From DATEJJ01 sp039649115 (GTDB lineage: Bacteria > Actinomycetota > Actinomycetes > Mycobacteriales > Micromonosporaceae), in contig JBBWZQ010000403.1 of the NCBI GenBank assembly GCA_039649115.1, positions 1-26,981 on the forward strand: DNA of 26,981 nt, written 5' to 3'. How positions within the stretch are numbered: the stretch's first letter is position 1; every line of letters begins with the position of its first letter. Below the pieces are notes generated by a model. The model was given only the letters and a program-made list of their open reading frames with translations. It had not been told where the DNA came from and did no database searches. Position numbers and translations under genes: made by a program. Shown here one piece after another: positions 1 through 7,657 of the stretch.

Positions 1-131
1 AGGCGGACGGGCTGACCGACGGCGGCTACCGGGTCATCTTCAACACCGGCCCGCACGGCGGCCAGGAGGTCTTCCACGTGCACGCGCACGTCGTGGGCGG
101 CGCCCTGCTGGGCCCCATGCTGTGCCCGTGA
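1..131 (+). CDS. HIT-family (histidine triad) protein, 3' end only
   Basis: Only the last 42 codons are inside the window; the reading frame enters at base 3 and stops with TGA at 129-131. The visible residues end in HVHAHVVGG, the His-x-His-x-His triad of HIT nucleotide hydrolases and transferases (HinT-like, acting on adenosine phosphoramidates and related nucleotides), followed by the short C-terminal segment typical of the family. In actinobacteria a HIT gene commonly lies just upstream of phoH, which supports the call. Here a beta-lactamase-like gene separates the two. The 5' part and the start are outside the window. The exact HIT subfamily cannot be decided from this fragment. Confidence 0.9.
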   Translation, partial: ADGLTDGGYRVIFNTGPHGGQEVFHVHAHVVGGALLGPMLCP

Positions 132-168
132 GCGGGCGCTTGGGCGAGGTCTCGGCCAGCGTGCCGGC

Positions 169-1530
169 ATGACTGAGGACGCGATCGGGCGGTACCGCCG
201 GCTGGTGCAGCAGGCGCAGGCGGACGAGCGGGTACCGGCGCTGTCCGTGGCGCTGCACCGCGGCGACCGTCCACTCTGGACCTGTCAGGTCGGCGGCGAG
301 CCCGGCCGGCTGTTCCGCCTCGGCTCGGTCACCAAGACGTTCACCGCCGTCCTGGTGATGCAGTGCCGTGACGACGGGCTGCTGGACCTCGACGACCCGG
401 TCGGCCGGCACCTGGGCGTGTCCCGGTTCGGCGAGGTGACGGTGCGCCGGCTGCTCTCGCACACCGGTGGCGTGCAGCGGGAGCCGTACGGGGACATCTG
501 GGACACGCTGCGGATACCCGACCGGGAGCGGCTGCTCGCCGAGCTGGCCCACGCCGGGCAGGTGCTGCCGCCCGGGCGCCGGTACCACTACTCGAACCTG
601 GGCTTCGCGCTGCTCGGGCACCTGGTCGGCCAGGTACGCGGCGGTACCTGGGCCGAGGTGCTCGCGCAGCGGGTACTGGCGCCGCTGGGACTGGGCTCGG
701 TCACCCCGGAGCCGGGTGAGCGGGCGACCACCGGGTACCTGGTCGACGCGTACTCGGATCATGCGCGACCGGAACCCGCCATCGACCTGGCCGGTCTCGC
801 GCCGGCCGCGCAGCTGTGGGGTACCGCTGCTGATCTCGCGAGGTGGGCCGCGTTCCTGGCCGATCCGGCGGCGGTCGACCCCGGCGGCGCGGTGCTGGCC
901 CCGGCCAGCCTCGACGAGATGCGCTGGCCGCTGACCACGACGGACGAGGCGCTCTGGGCGGTCGCCTTCGGCCTCGGCCTGATCCTCGTGCCGTCGGAGA
1001 ACGAGACCCGGGTGATCCACGTCGGGCACGACGGCGCGATGCCCGGCTTCCTCGCCGGCGTGTACGGCCGCCGCGGCGAGGCGGCGCCGCCCGCGTGCGG
1101 GGTCGCGGTGCTCGGCTCCTCCGGGACGGCGGGGAAGATCCTGGACCTGCCGCACACGCTGCTGCGCGCGGCGGCCGAGCACGATCCGGCCGAGATCGCG
1201 GCCTGGCTGCCTGGGGAGCCGGCCCCGCCGGACCTGCGCCCGGTGCTCGGCCGGTGGTGGGGCGAGGGCTTCGAATTCGTCTTCTTCTGGCGTGACGGTG
1301 CCCTGCACGCCCGCGGTGCCGAGGACCCGGCCGGGCGGCCGCCGGCGGTGTTCGAGCCGGTCGACGGCGAGCCCGACGTGCTGCGCACCGTCTCGGGGAG
1401 GGAGGTCGGCGAGTTGCTGCGGCTGACCCGGGACCCGGCGAGCCGTGCCGTCGTGCGGATGCACTGGGCAACCTACCGCTTCACCCGCGACCAGCAGACC
1501 TTCGACAGCCTCCCCGCCCGCGGCGACTGA
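169..1530 (+). CDS. Serine beta-lactamase-like hydrolase (beta-lactamase/transpeptidase fold)
   Basis: A 453-residue protein starting at ATG 169, 37 nt after the HIT stop. It carries the active-site set of class C-type serine hydrolases: SVTK (Ser53-x-x-Lys56, nucleophile and general base), YSN (Tyr141-Ser142-Asn143), and a late HVGHDG segment around residues 284-289 in place of the KTG box. No signal peptide or membrane segment is seen, so a cytoplasmic esterase or D-aminopeptidase-like role is as plausible as antibiotic hydrolysis. Residues beyond about 350 form an extra C-terminal domain of the kind found on these 'beta-lactamase family' proteins. The substrate cannot be inferred. The gene interrupts the usual HIT-phoH adjacency and is followed by a palindrome that may end its transcript. 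Confidence 0.88.
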   Translation: MTEDAIGRYRRLVQQAQADERVPALSVALHRGDRPLWTCQVGGEPGRLFRLGSVTKTFTAVLVMQCRDDGLLDLDDPVGRHLGVSRFGEVTVRRLLSHTGGVQREPYGDIWDTLRIPDRERLLAELAHAGQVLPPGRRYHYSNLGFALLGHLVGQVRGGTWAEVLAQRVLAPLGLGSVTPEPGERATTGYLVDAYSDHARPEPAIDLAGLAPAAQLWGTAADLARWAAFLADPAAVDPGGAVLAPASLDEMRWPLTTTDEALWAVAFGLGLILVPSENETRVIHVGHDGAMPGFLAGVYGRRGEAAPPACGVAVLGSSGTAGKILDLPHTLLRAAAEHDPAEIAAWLPGEPAPPDLRPVLGRWWGEGFEFVFFWRDGALHARGAEDPAGRPPAVFEPVDGEPDVLRTVSGREVGELLRLTRDPASRAVVRMHWATYRFTRDQQTFDSLPARGD

Positions 1531-1543
1531 GCTGAGTCGCGTG

Positions 1544-1591
1544 GATCTTGGAACATTCTTGCGGTCAGGGCCGGCAGAATGTTCCAAGATC
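1544..1591. terminator. Perfect 16-bp-arm palindrome, probable terminator or intergenic palindromic repeat
   Basis: Bases 1544-1559 (GATCTTGGAACATTCT) are exactly reverse-complemented at 1576-1591, around a 16-nt spacer. It starts 14 nt after the hydrolase stop, so it can act as a stem-loop terminator for that gene. There is no U-tract, which is common for actinobacterial terminators. Its moderate AT content and perfect symmetry on both strands also fit a dispersed intergenic palindrome. Only one copy is in this window. Confidence 0.6.
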
Positions 1592-1666
1592 TAGGCATGC
1601 CGGCGGCGGGCGGGCGGTGCCGGGGGAGTGGGCACGGTGGGGGGGTAACTGGTGCGACATGGCGCC

Positions 1667-1672
1667 TATACC
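1667..1672 (+). promoter_or_regulatory. Candidate -10 element for the phoH operon
   Basis: TATACC stands out in GC-rich surroundings about 120 nt upstream of the chosen phoH start. Transcription starting about 7 nt downstream would give a leader of roughly 110 nt. No convincing -35 box is visible. The leader would contain two direct copies of CCGAAGTCGATC (about 1711-1722 and 1744-1755). Confidence 0.3.
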
Positions 1673-1790
1673 ATGGGAGAGTATGGAGGTCGGGGGCACC
1701 GGTCGGGGTTCCCGAAGTCGATCGGCGCGGAAGCCGGTCGTCGCCGAAGTCGATCAAGGAAAGGCGGCACCAGGCCCGCGCGGCCGACCC

Positions 1791-2879
<1,089 letters not shown>

Positions 2880-2890
2880 TCGGGGGGTAC

Positions 2891-3373
2891 ATGTCCATCG
2901 AGATCGCGAACGAGTCGGGTACCGAGGTCGATACCGATCAGGTCCTCGGTGTGGCCCGGTACGCGCTGGACGAGATGGGCGTCAATCCGCTCGCCGAGCT
3001 GTCCGTACTCCTGGTCGACATCGACTACATGGCCGAGCTGAACCACCGCTGGATGGGCGGTGACGGCCCGACCGACGTGCTCGCCTTCCCGATGGACGAG
3101 AGCAGCGTGGACCACGGGCCGCAGGAGGGTCCGATCGGCGAGCCGGCCCTGCTCGGGGACATCGTGCTCTGCCCGGAGATGGCGGCCAAGCAGGCGCTGG
3201 CCGCCGGGCACTCGGCCGGCGACGAGCTGCACCTGCTCACCGTGCACGGCGTGCTGCACCTGCTGGGCTACGACCACGCCGAGCCCGAGGAGGAGCGCGA
3301 GATGTTCGGCCTGCAGTCCCGGCTGCTGACCGGCTGGCAGGCCCGTGCGGCGGGCTCCCCTCCGCTGCGATAG
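2891..3373 (+). CDS. ybeY: Endoribonuclease YbeY (16S rRNA maturation and quality control)
   Basis: A 160-residue zinc metalloprotein, 11 nt after phoH. It has the diagnostic HGVLHLLGYDH motif (H-x3-H-x5-H, three zinc ligands) near the C-terminus and the upstream LNHRWMGGDGPTDVLAFPMDE region characteristic of the family. YbeY takes part in 16S rRNA 3'-end processing and 70S ribosome quality control. ATG 2891 was preferred over an in-frame upstream start at 2795 because it has a GGGGGG ribosome site 4 nt upstream and gives the family's normal N-terminus and length. The upstream extension would overlap phoH. Six nt separate its stop from the next gene. Confidence 0.96.
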   Translation: MSIEIANESGTEVDTDQVLGVARYALDEMGVNPLAELSVLLVDIDYMAELNHRWMGGDGPTDVLAFPMDESSVDHGPQEGPIGEPALLGDIVLCPEMAAKQALAAGHSAGDELHLLTVHGVLHLLGYDHAEPEEEREMFGLQSRLLTGWQARAAGSPPLR

Positions 3374-3379
3374 ATCGCG

Positions 3380-4663
3380 ATGTCCGAGTTGAGACTGCTG
3401 CTGGTCGCCGCGGGGCTGGTGGTGCTCGCCGGCCTCTTCGCGATGTCCGACGCCGCGCTGACGCGCATCTCGCCGGCGCGCGCGGGGGAGATGGCGAAGG
3501 ACGGGGTACGGGGCGGCCGGGCGCTGCAGGCCGTCGCGTCCGACGTGGTGCGCCACCTGAACCTGCTGTTGCTGCTCCGGCTGGCCTGCGAGCTGTCCGC
3601 GACCACCCTGGTCGCCCTGGTCACCATCGACGCGTGGGGCGCGGGCTGGCCCGCCGGACTGGTCACCGCCGGTTCGATGCTGGTGGTCAGCTTCGTCGTC
3701 GTGGGCGTCGCCCCGCGCACCATCGGCCGGCAGCACGCCTACCCGGTGGGGCGGTTCGTGGCGCCGGTCGTGCTCTGGCTGGGCCGGCTGCTCGGCCCGC
3801 TGGCCCGGCTGCTGATCCTCATCGGTAACGCGTTCACGCCCGGCAAGGGCTTCCGGGAAGGCCCGTTCGCGACCCAGGTCGAGCTGCGCGAGCTGGTGGA
3901 CCTCGCCGAGCAGCGCGGGGTGGTGGAGCACGGCGAGCGGGAGATGATCCACTCTGTGTTCTCCCTCGGTGAAACGATCGTGCGCGAGGTGATGGTGCCG
4001 CGCACCGAGACGGTCTGGATCGAGGCGCACAAGACGGTGCGGCAGGCCCTCGCGCTGTTCGCCCGCTCCGGCTTCTCGCGCATCCCGGTGATCGGCGAGA
4101 ACGTGGACGACGTGCTGGGCATCCTGTACCTCAAGGACCTGATCAGCGCCGACCCGGCGGCCGAGGTCGTGTCGCTGATGCGCCCCGCCACGTTCGTACC
4201 GGAGTCCAAGCCCGTGGACGACCTGCTCTCCGAGATGCAGGCCGCGCGTACGCACATCGCGATCGTCGTCGACGAGTACGGCGGTACCGCCGGGCTGGTC
4301 ACGATCGAGGACATCCTCGAGGAGATCGTCGGCGAGATCACCGACGAGTACGACGTCGAGCGGCCGCCGGTGGAGCGCCTCGGCGACGGTTCGATCCGGG
4401 TCAGCGCCCGGCTGCCGATCGAGGATCTGGGCGAACTGTTCGATGTGGACCTGCCGGCCGACGAGGTGGAGACCGTGGCCGGGCTCATGGCGCAGGCGCT
4501 GGGCCGGGTACCGCTGCCCGGTGCCAGCGCGCGCATCGACGGGCTGCTCCTGGTGGCGGAGGGTACCGCCGGGCGGCGCAACCGGATCGATACAGTACTG
4601 GTGTCGCGCGTACCGGCAGAGGTGGCGCAGGACCGGGGAGAGAGGCAGCACGCCGATGCCTGA
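3380..4663 (+). CDS. Hemolysin/CorC-type membrane protein (DUF21-CBS-CorC_HlyC)
   Basis: A 427-residue membrane protein starting at ATG 3380. Hydrophobic segments at about residues 4-24, 57-80, 90-113 and 127-150 form a DUF21 (CNNM-type) membrane domain. A linker with EREMIHSVFSLGETIVREVM leads into paired CBS domains (about 205-320), which contain VDEYGGTAGLVTIEDILEE, and a CorC_HlyC transporter-associated domain ends the protein. The family is linked to magnesium/cobalt transport or homeostasis; the older 'hemolysin' name is probably misleading. It is the equivalent of the gene between ybeY and era in mycobacteria. Its stop lies 8 nt inside the next gene, so translation of the two is probably coupled. 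Confidence 0.93.
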   Translation: MSELRLLLVAAGLVVLAGLFAMSDAALTRISPARAGEMAKDGVRGGRALQAVASDVVRHLNLLLLLRLACELSATTLVALVTIDAWGAGWPAGLVTAGSMLVVSFVVVGVAPRTIGRQHAYPVGRFVAPVVLWLGRLLGPLARLLILIGNAFTPGKGFREGPFATQVELRELVDLAEQRGVVEHGEREMIHSVFSLGETIVREVMVPRTETVWIEAHKTVRQALALFARSGFSRIPVIGENVDDVLGILYLKDLISADPAAEVVSLMRPATFVPESKPVDDLLSEMQAARTHIAIVVDEYGGTAGLVTIEDILEEIVGEITDEYDVERPPVERLGDGSIRVSARLPIEDLGELFDVDLPADEVETVAGLMAQALGRVPLPGASARIDGLLLVAEGTAGRRNRIDTVLVSRVPAEVAQDRGERQHADA

Positions 4664-4994
4664 GCTGGCCCCCGAGGATCTCAAGCTCGTCACGCTGGCC
4701 CGGTCGGCCCGCGCCCGCATCGGTGCCGCCGAGGGTGCCGCGGTGCGCGACGGGGACGGGCGGACGTACGCCGGCGCGAGCGTCAAGCTGCCCTCGATGA
4801 CCCTCACGGCGCTGCAGTACGCGGTCGCCGCCGCGGTCGCGTCGGGCGCCTCGATGCTGGAAGCGGCGGCCGTGGTCACCGAAGCATCCACAGTGGACGG
4901 TGCTGGGCTGGCCGCGGTGCGGGACCTGTCGTCGCGCGCGCCGGTACACCTGGCGGCACCCGACGGTACGCCGATCGGCACCGTCGCCGACTGA
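4656..4994 (+). CDS. Cytidine-deaminase-like protein lacking the zinc site
   Basis: A 112-residue protein whose ATG (4656) overlaps the corC-like stop by 8 nt, with a GGAGAGAGG site upstream. The middle of the protein (GRTYAGASVKLPSMTLTALQ, then YAVAAAVASGA) follows the layout of cytidine deaminase helix 2, and databases usually name such proteins cytidine deaminase. The catalytic H/C-A-E motif is replaced by TALQ, however, and no P-C-x-x-C zinc motif occurs; the protein contains no cysteine or histidine that could rebuild it. It is therefore probably not an active cytidine deaminase. The position between corC-like and era matches conserved small proteins in mycobacteria, so a structural or regulatory role linked to neighbouring ribosome-assembly genes is possible but unproven. 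Confidence 0.85.
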   Translation: MPELAPEDLKLVTLARSARARIGAAEGAAVRDGDGRTYAGASVKLPSMTLTALQYAVAAAVASGASMLEAAAVVTEASTVDGAGLAAVRDLSSRAPVHLAAPDGTPIGTVAD

Positions 4995-5023
4995 GCGGGA
5001 TCACGCGGGATGCGACGGCCCTT

Positions 5024-5029
5024 CATACT
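5024..5029 (+). promoter_or_regulatory. Candidate -10 element giving a leaderless transcript
   Basis: CATACT lies 6 nt before the GTG at 5036, which would place transcription start at or next to the start codon. No ribosome binding site is present in that gap, in keeping with leaderless translation. Confidence 0.5.
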
Positions 5030-5035
5030 GGGCGG

Positions 5036-6556
5036 GTGACATTCGAAGGCTTTTCGGCCCCGGACGGGCCGGTCGTTGAGATCGAGGGCTGGGAGGCCGC
5101 TGCCGGAACCACCAAGACGGTGTACATCCCGCCGGCCGGCACCTCGGGTCCCAGCACCATTACCGTGCGCATTCCGCCCGGGGTGGTGGACAACACGCTG
5201 CTGCGGTTGCCGGGCGCGGCCGCACCGCCCGGCCCCGGGCTGCCTCCCGGTGACCTGATCGTGCGGGTGCGTGTGAAGAATCGGGCAGTGCCGCCCGGGT
5301 TCCCGGTCTCCGGACCACCCGGCACGGTCCCCGTGTCCGGCCCGCCCGGCGCGTACCCGCCACCCGTCATGCCGACCTCGGCGCCGCCCGGCTACCCGAC
5401 GTCAGCGCCTCCCGGCTACCCGACGTCAGCACCGTCCGGCTACCCGACGTCAGCGCCACCGGGGTATTCCGTGTCGGGGCCGCCCGGCGGCTTCCCCCAG
5501 TCGGGGCCCTACCCGCCGTCCGGGCCGTACCCGCCAACCGGGCCGTACCCGCCGCCGGTGCCGCCGGCCAGGTCCTCGGGTGGCGGCAAGCGCGCGCTGA
5601 TCGCCGCCGCCGTGGTGGTGGCGGTGCTCGCGGTCTGTGGCGTGGGAGCCTGGGCGTTGACCTCGTCCAAGGGCAAGCCGGTCGGGGCCGGCTCGACGAG
5701 CGGGTCCGGCGGCTCCCCGGCCGCGTCCCCGAGCCCGAGTGCCACGCCGGTCACCGCGGCGGGGTACCGGCAGGCACTGGCCGCGCTCGACGCCGCGGTC
5801 GCGCCGGGCTTCCAGCAACTGCGCGGCGCGCGCAACCCCACGGCCGTGGGCGACGCGATCACCAGGATCGGCAACGGGCTCACGGCGCAGATCGAGGTGC
5901 TGCGCGGCATCGCCCCGCCCGACGCGGTGAGCAGCGCGCACAGCACGTTCGTCGATGCCCTGACCACGCTCGCGAGCGACGTGCAGAGCGCCGGCGCGGC
6001 GGCGGGCAGCCGGCAACTGTGCGGCGGCTCGTCCGCGATCGCCACCATCAGCCAGTCGCCGGGAGCGAACCAGGCGCGGGCCGCGGCCCAGGCGCTGACC
6101 ACCGCGGACGCGGCCAACCCGTACAAGGTGGGCGGCTGGCTGCCGGCCACGACAGCGCAGCAGAACCGCCGGGTCGCCAACGGCACGTACGTCAAGTCAC
6201 CGGCGCGGCGCGGATCCGGCAGGCTCAAGATCCAAAACGGCGGCAGCGTCGACGCCGCGATCACCCTCGCCCCGTCGGGCGGCAAGGCCACACTGACGGT
6301 GTACGTGCGCGGGAAGGGCAGCTTCACGGCCGCGCGGATCACGGACGGCACCTACGGCATCTTCGTCGCGACCGGATCGGACTGGGACCCGGCGGCCAAG
6401 GCGTTCACCCGCGACTGCGACTACTCCAAGTTCGACTCGCCCGCGAGCTACCGCACCACCTCGCGGACCTACACCGAATACAGCATCACGCTGACCCCCG
6501 TCTCCGGCGGCAACGCCACCACGAGCGGCGTCGACCCCAACCAGTTCCCCTCCTGA
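5036..6556 (+). CDS. Membrane-anchored proline-rich protein with DnaJ C-terminal-like N-domain
   Basis: A 506-residue protein of unknown function, starting at GTG 5036. Residues about 40-84 (TVRIPPGVVDNTLLRLPGAA followed by GDLIVRVRVK) resemble the substrate-binding C-terminal domain of DnaJ/Hsp40, but there is no J domain or zinc finger. A Pro/Gly/Tyr-rich region follows, with four PTSAPPGY octapeptides at 113-144 (24-bp DNA repeats, 5372-5467) and GPYPP repeats. One transmembrane helix spans about 187-207, then a Ser/Gly/Pro linker and an extracytoplasmic domain with two cysteines (in QLCGGSS and RDCDYSKFDS). Topology is predicted N-in/C-out. The C-terminal half resembles actinobacterial lipoprotein-like or sensor domains only in general character. 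A strong hairpin follows the stop. It may couple envelope state to a cytoplasmic partner, but that is inference. Confidence 0.85.
   Translation: MTFEGFSAPDGPVVEIEGWEAAAGTTKTVYIPPAGTSGPSTITVRIPPGVVDNTLLRLPGAAAPPGPGLPPGDLIVRVRVKNRAVPPGFPVSGPPGTVPVSGPPGAYPPPVMPTSAPPGYPTSAPPGYPTSAPSGYPTSAPPGYSVSGPPGGFPQSGPYPPSGPYPPTGPYPPPVPPARSSGGGKRALIAAAVVVAVLAVCGVGAWALTSSKGKPVGAGSTSGSGGSPAASPSPSATPVTAAGYRQALAALDAAVAPGFQQLRGARNPTAVGDAITRIGNGLTAQIEVLRGIAPPDAVSSAHSTFVDALTTLASDVQSAGAAAGSRQLCGGSSAIATISQSPGANQARAAAQALTTADAANPYKVGGWLPATTAQQNRRVANGTYVKSPARRGSGRLKIQNGGSVDAAITLAPSGGKATLTVYVRGKGSFTAARITDGTYGIFVATGSDWDPAAKAFTRDCDYSKFDSPASYRTTSRTYTEYSITLTPVSGGNATTSGVDPNQFPS
5372..5467 (+). repeat. Four tandem 24-bp repeats encoding PTSAPPGY
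   Basis: Four consecutive 24-bp units (third with Ser for Pro; last diverged at its 3' end) encode an octapeptide within the proline-rich linker. They are in-frame coding repeats, likely variable in number between strains. Confidence 0.9.
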
Positions 6557-6571
6557 CGGCCGCGTCCCGCG

Positions 6572-6626
6572 CGGGCCCGCCCCCAACACCGCAACTTCAT
6601 TGAGGTTGCGGTGTCGGGCGGGCCCG
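6572..6626 (+). terminator. Long bipartite stem-loop after the proline-rich gene
   Basis: CGGGCCCGCCC at 6572-6582 pairs with GGGCGGGCCCG, and ACACCGCAAC pairs with GTTGCGGTGT on the other side of a small internal loop, giving about 21 paired bases around a short loop near 6596-6603. It begins 15 nt after the stop of the 5036-6556 gene, so a terminator role is likely. There is no T-tract. Confidence 0.7.
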
Positions 6627-6630
6627 GAGA

Positions 6631-6653
6631 CCGCAACTTCAACCGAGTTGCGG
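6631..6653. repeat. Second palindrome sharing the CCGCAACTTCA word
   Basis: CCGCAACT (6631-6638) and AGTTGCGG (6646-6653) form a perfect 8-bp stem with a 7-nt loop. The word CCGCAACTTCA also occurs in the preceding hairpin (from 6589), and a near-reverse copy TGAGGTTGCGG starts at 6601. The intergenic gap therefore holds three related half-sites, more like an intergenic palindromic repeat or operator array than a simple terminator. Confidence 0.6.
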
Positions 6654-6691
6654 GGATCTCGGGGTGGTCGGGGTGGTCGGGGGAGGGTCGG

Positions 6692-6697
6692 TAAGCT
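6692..6697 (+). promoter_or_regulatory. Candidate -10 element of leaderless era
   Basis: TAAGCT ends 6 nt before GTG 6704, the same geometry as at 5024, 7646 and 18697. No ribosome site is found between them. Confidence 0.45.
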
Positions 6698-6703
6698 GGC
6701 TGC

Positions 6704-7591
6704 GTGGCGGGGTATCGGGCGGGGTTCGCGTGCTTTGTCGGGCGGCCGAACGCGGGCAAGTCCACGCTGATCAACGCGCTCGTCGGGCAGAAGATCGCGA
6801 TCACGTCGAGCCGCCCGCAGACCACCCGGCACATCGTGCGCGGCGTCCTGCACCGGCCGGACGCGCAACTGGTCCTGGTGGACACACCCGGCCTGCACCG
6901 CCCGCGCACGCTGCTCGGGGAACGGCTCAACGACCTGGTGCGCGAGGTCTGGAGCGAGGTCGACGTGGTCGGCATGTGCCTGCCCGCCGACGAGGAGATC
7001 GGGCGCGGCGACCGGTACATCGCCGAGGCGGTGGGCGCGCTGAAGGCGCCGGTGGTGGCCGTGGTCACCAAGACCGATCTGGTCGACCGGGCCACCCTGG
7101 TGCAGCGCCTCGCGGCAACCGGTGACCTGGCCGACTTCGCCGACGTGGTACCGGTCAGCGCGGTCGCCGGTACCCAGCTGGACGATCTGGTCGAGGTGCT
7201 GTCCCGGCACCTGCCGGAGTCGCCCCAGCTGTACCCGGACGGGATGATCACGGACGAGCCGGAGCAGGTGCTGATCGCCGAGCTGATCCGCGAGGCGGCA
7301 CTCGAAGGGGTACGCGACGAGCTGCCGCACTCGATCGCCGTGGTCGTCGAGGAGATGCTGCCCTCCGAGGACGGGCGGCTGACCAAGATCTACGCCGACG
7401 TGTACGTGGAGCGGCAGAGCCAGAAGGCGATCGTCATCGGTGCCCGGGGTGCGCGCCTCAAGGACGTCGGTACCCGCGCCCGGAAGGAGATCGAGGAGCT
7501 GCTCGGCACCCGCGTCTACCTCGACCTGCACGTACGGGTGGCCAAGGACTGGCAGCGCGATCCCAAGCAGTTGCGCAAGCTGGGCTTCTGA
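6704..7591 (+). CDS. era: GTPase Era, 30S ribosome assembly factor
   Basis: A 295-residue protein with the complete Era plan. The GTPase domain has G1 GRPNAGKS (residues 13-20), G2 in the TTRHIVRG segment, G3 DTPG and G4 TKTD. The C-terminal KH domain runs from about residue 205 and includes IVIGARGARLKDVG, then RKEIEELLGTRVYLDLHVRV. Era binds the 3' end of 16S rRNA and helps 30S maturation, and it fits functionally with ybeY upstream. GTG 6704 gives the usual short N-terminus (MAGYRAGFACFVG) and has a -10-like TAAGCT just upstream, suggesting a leaderless mRNA. It is followed after 66 nt by recO. Confidence 0.97.
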   Translation: MAGYRAGFACFVGRPNAGKSTLINALVGQKIAITSSRPQTTRHIVRGVLHRPDAQLVLVDTPGLHRPRTLLGERLNDLVREVWSEVDVVGMCLPADEEIGRGDRYIAEAVGALKAPVVAVVTKTDLVDRATLVQRLAATGDLADFADVVPVSAVAGTQLDDLVEVLSRHLPESPQLYPDGMITDEPEQVLIAELIREAALEGVRDELPHSIAVVVEEMLPSEDGRLTKIYADVYVERQSQKAIVIGARGARLKDVGTRARKEIEELLGTRVYLDLHVRVAKDWQRDPKQLRKLGF

Positions 7592-7645
7592 CGGTCGGCC
7601 GCACGCCGCCAGCAGGCGGTGCAGTGCACCGGGCTCGCCGGCTGG

Positions 7646-7651
7646 CACAAT
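7646..7651 (+). promoter_or_regulatory. Candidate -10 element of leaderless recO
   Basis: CACAAT, six bases before GTG 7658, with no ribosome site between. It decides the start: an in-frame ATG at 7619 would put the promoter inside the coding sequence and add 13 unconserved residues. Confidence 0.5.
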
Positions 7652-7657
7652 CGTCGG

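Noticed and set aside
124..168. GCGCTTGGGCGAGG upstream of the lactamase-like gene as another copy of the intragenic repeat
   Set aside because: Only a short stretch resembles the CTTGGGCGAAGG part of the ATPase repeat; the GGAGCCGG half and the CCCCACGCT half are absent.
703..722. CCGGAGCCGGG in the lactamase-like gene (and GGAGCCGGGCGGG near 26646) as repeat copies
   Set aside because: Short words readily expected at this GC content, within normal-looking protein sequence (TPEPGERA, AEPGGYD), without the hairpin half.
1548..1790. Extending phoH to TTG 1548
   Set aside because: The added residues are partly translated palindrome and low-complexity sequence; recognisable family similarity starts after ATG 1791.
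5372..5467. Regular 24-bp repeats considered as a CRISPR array
   Set aside because: They are contiguous, in frame, encode PTSAPPGY and have no spacers; no cas genes are present.
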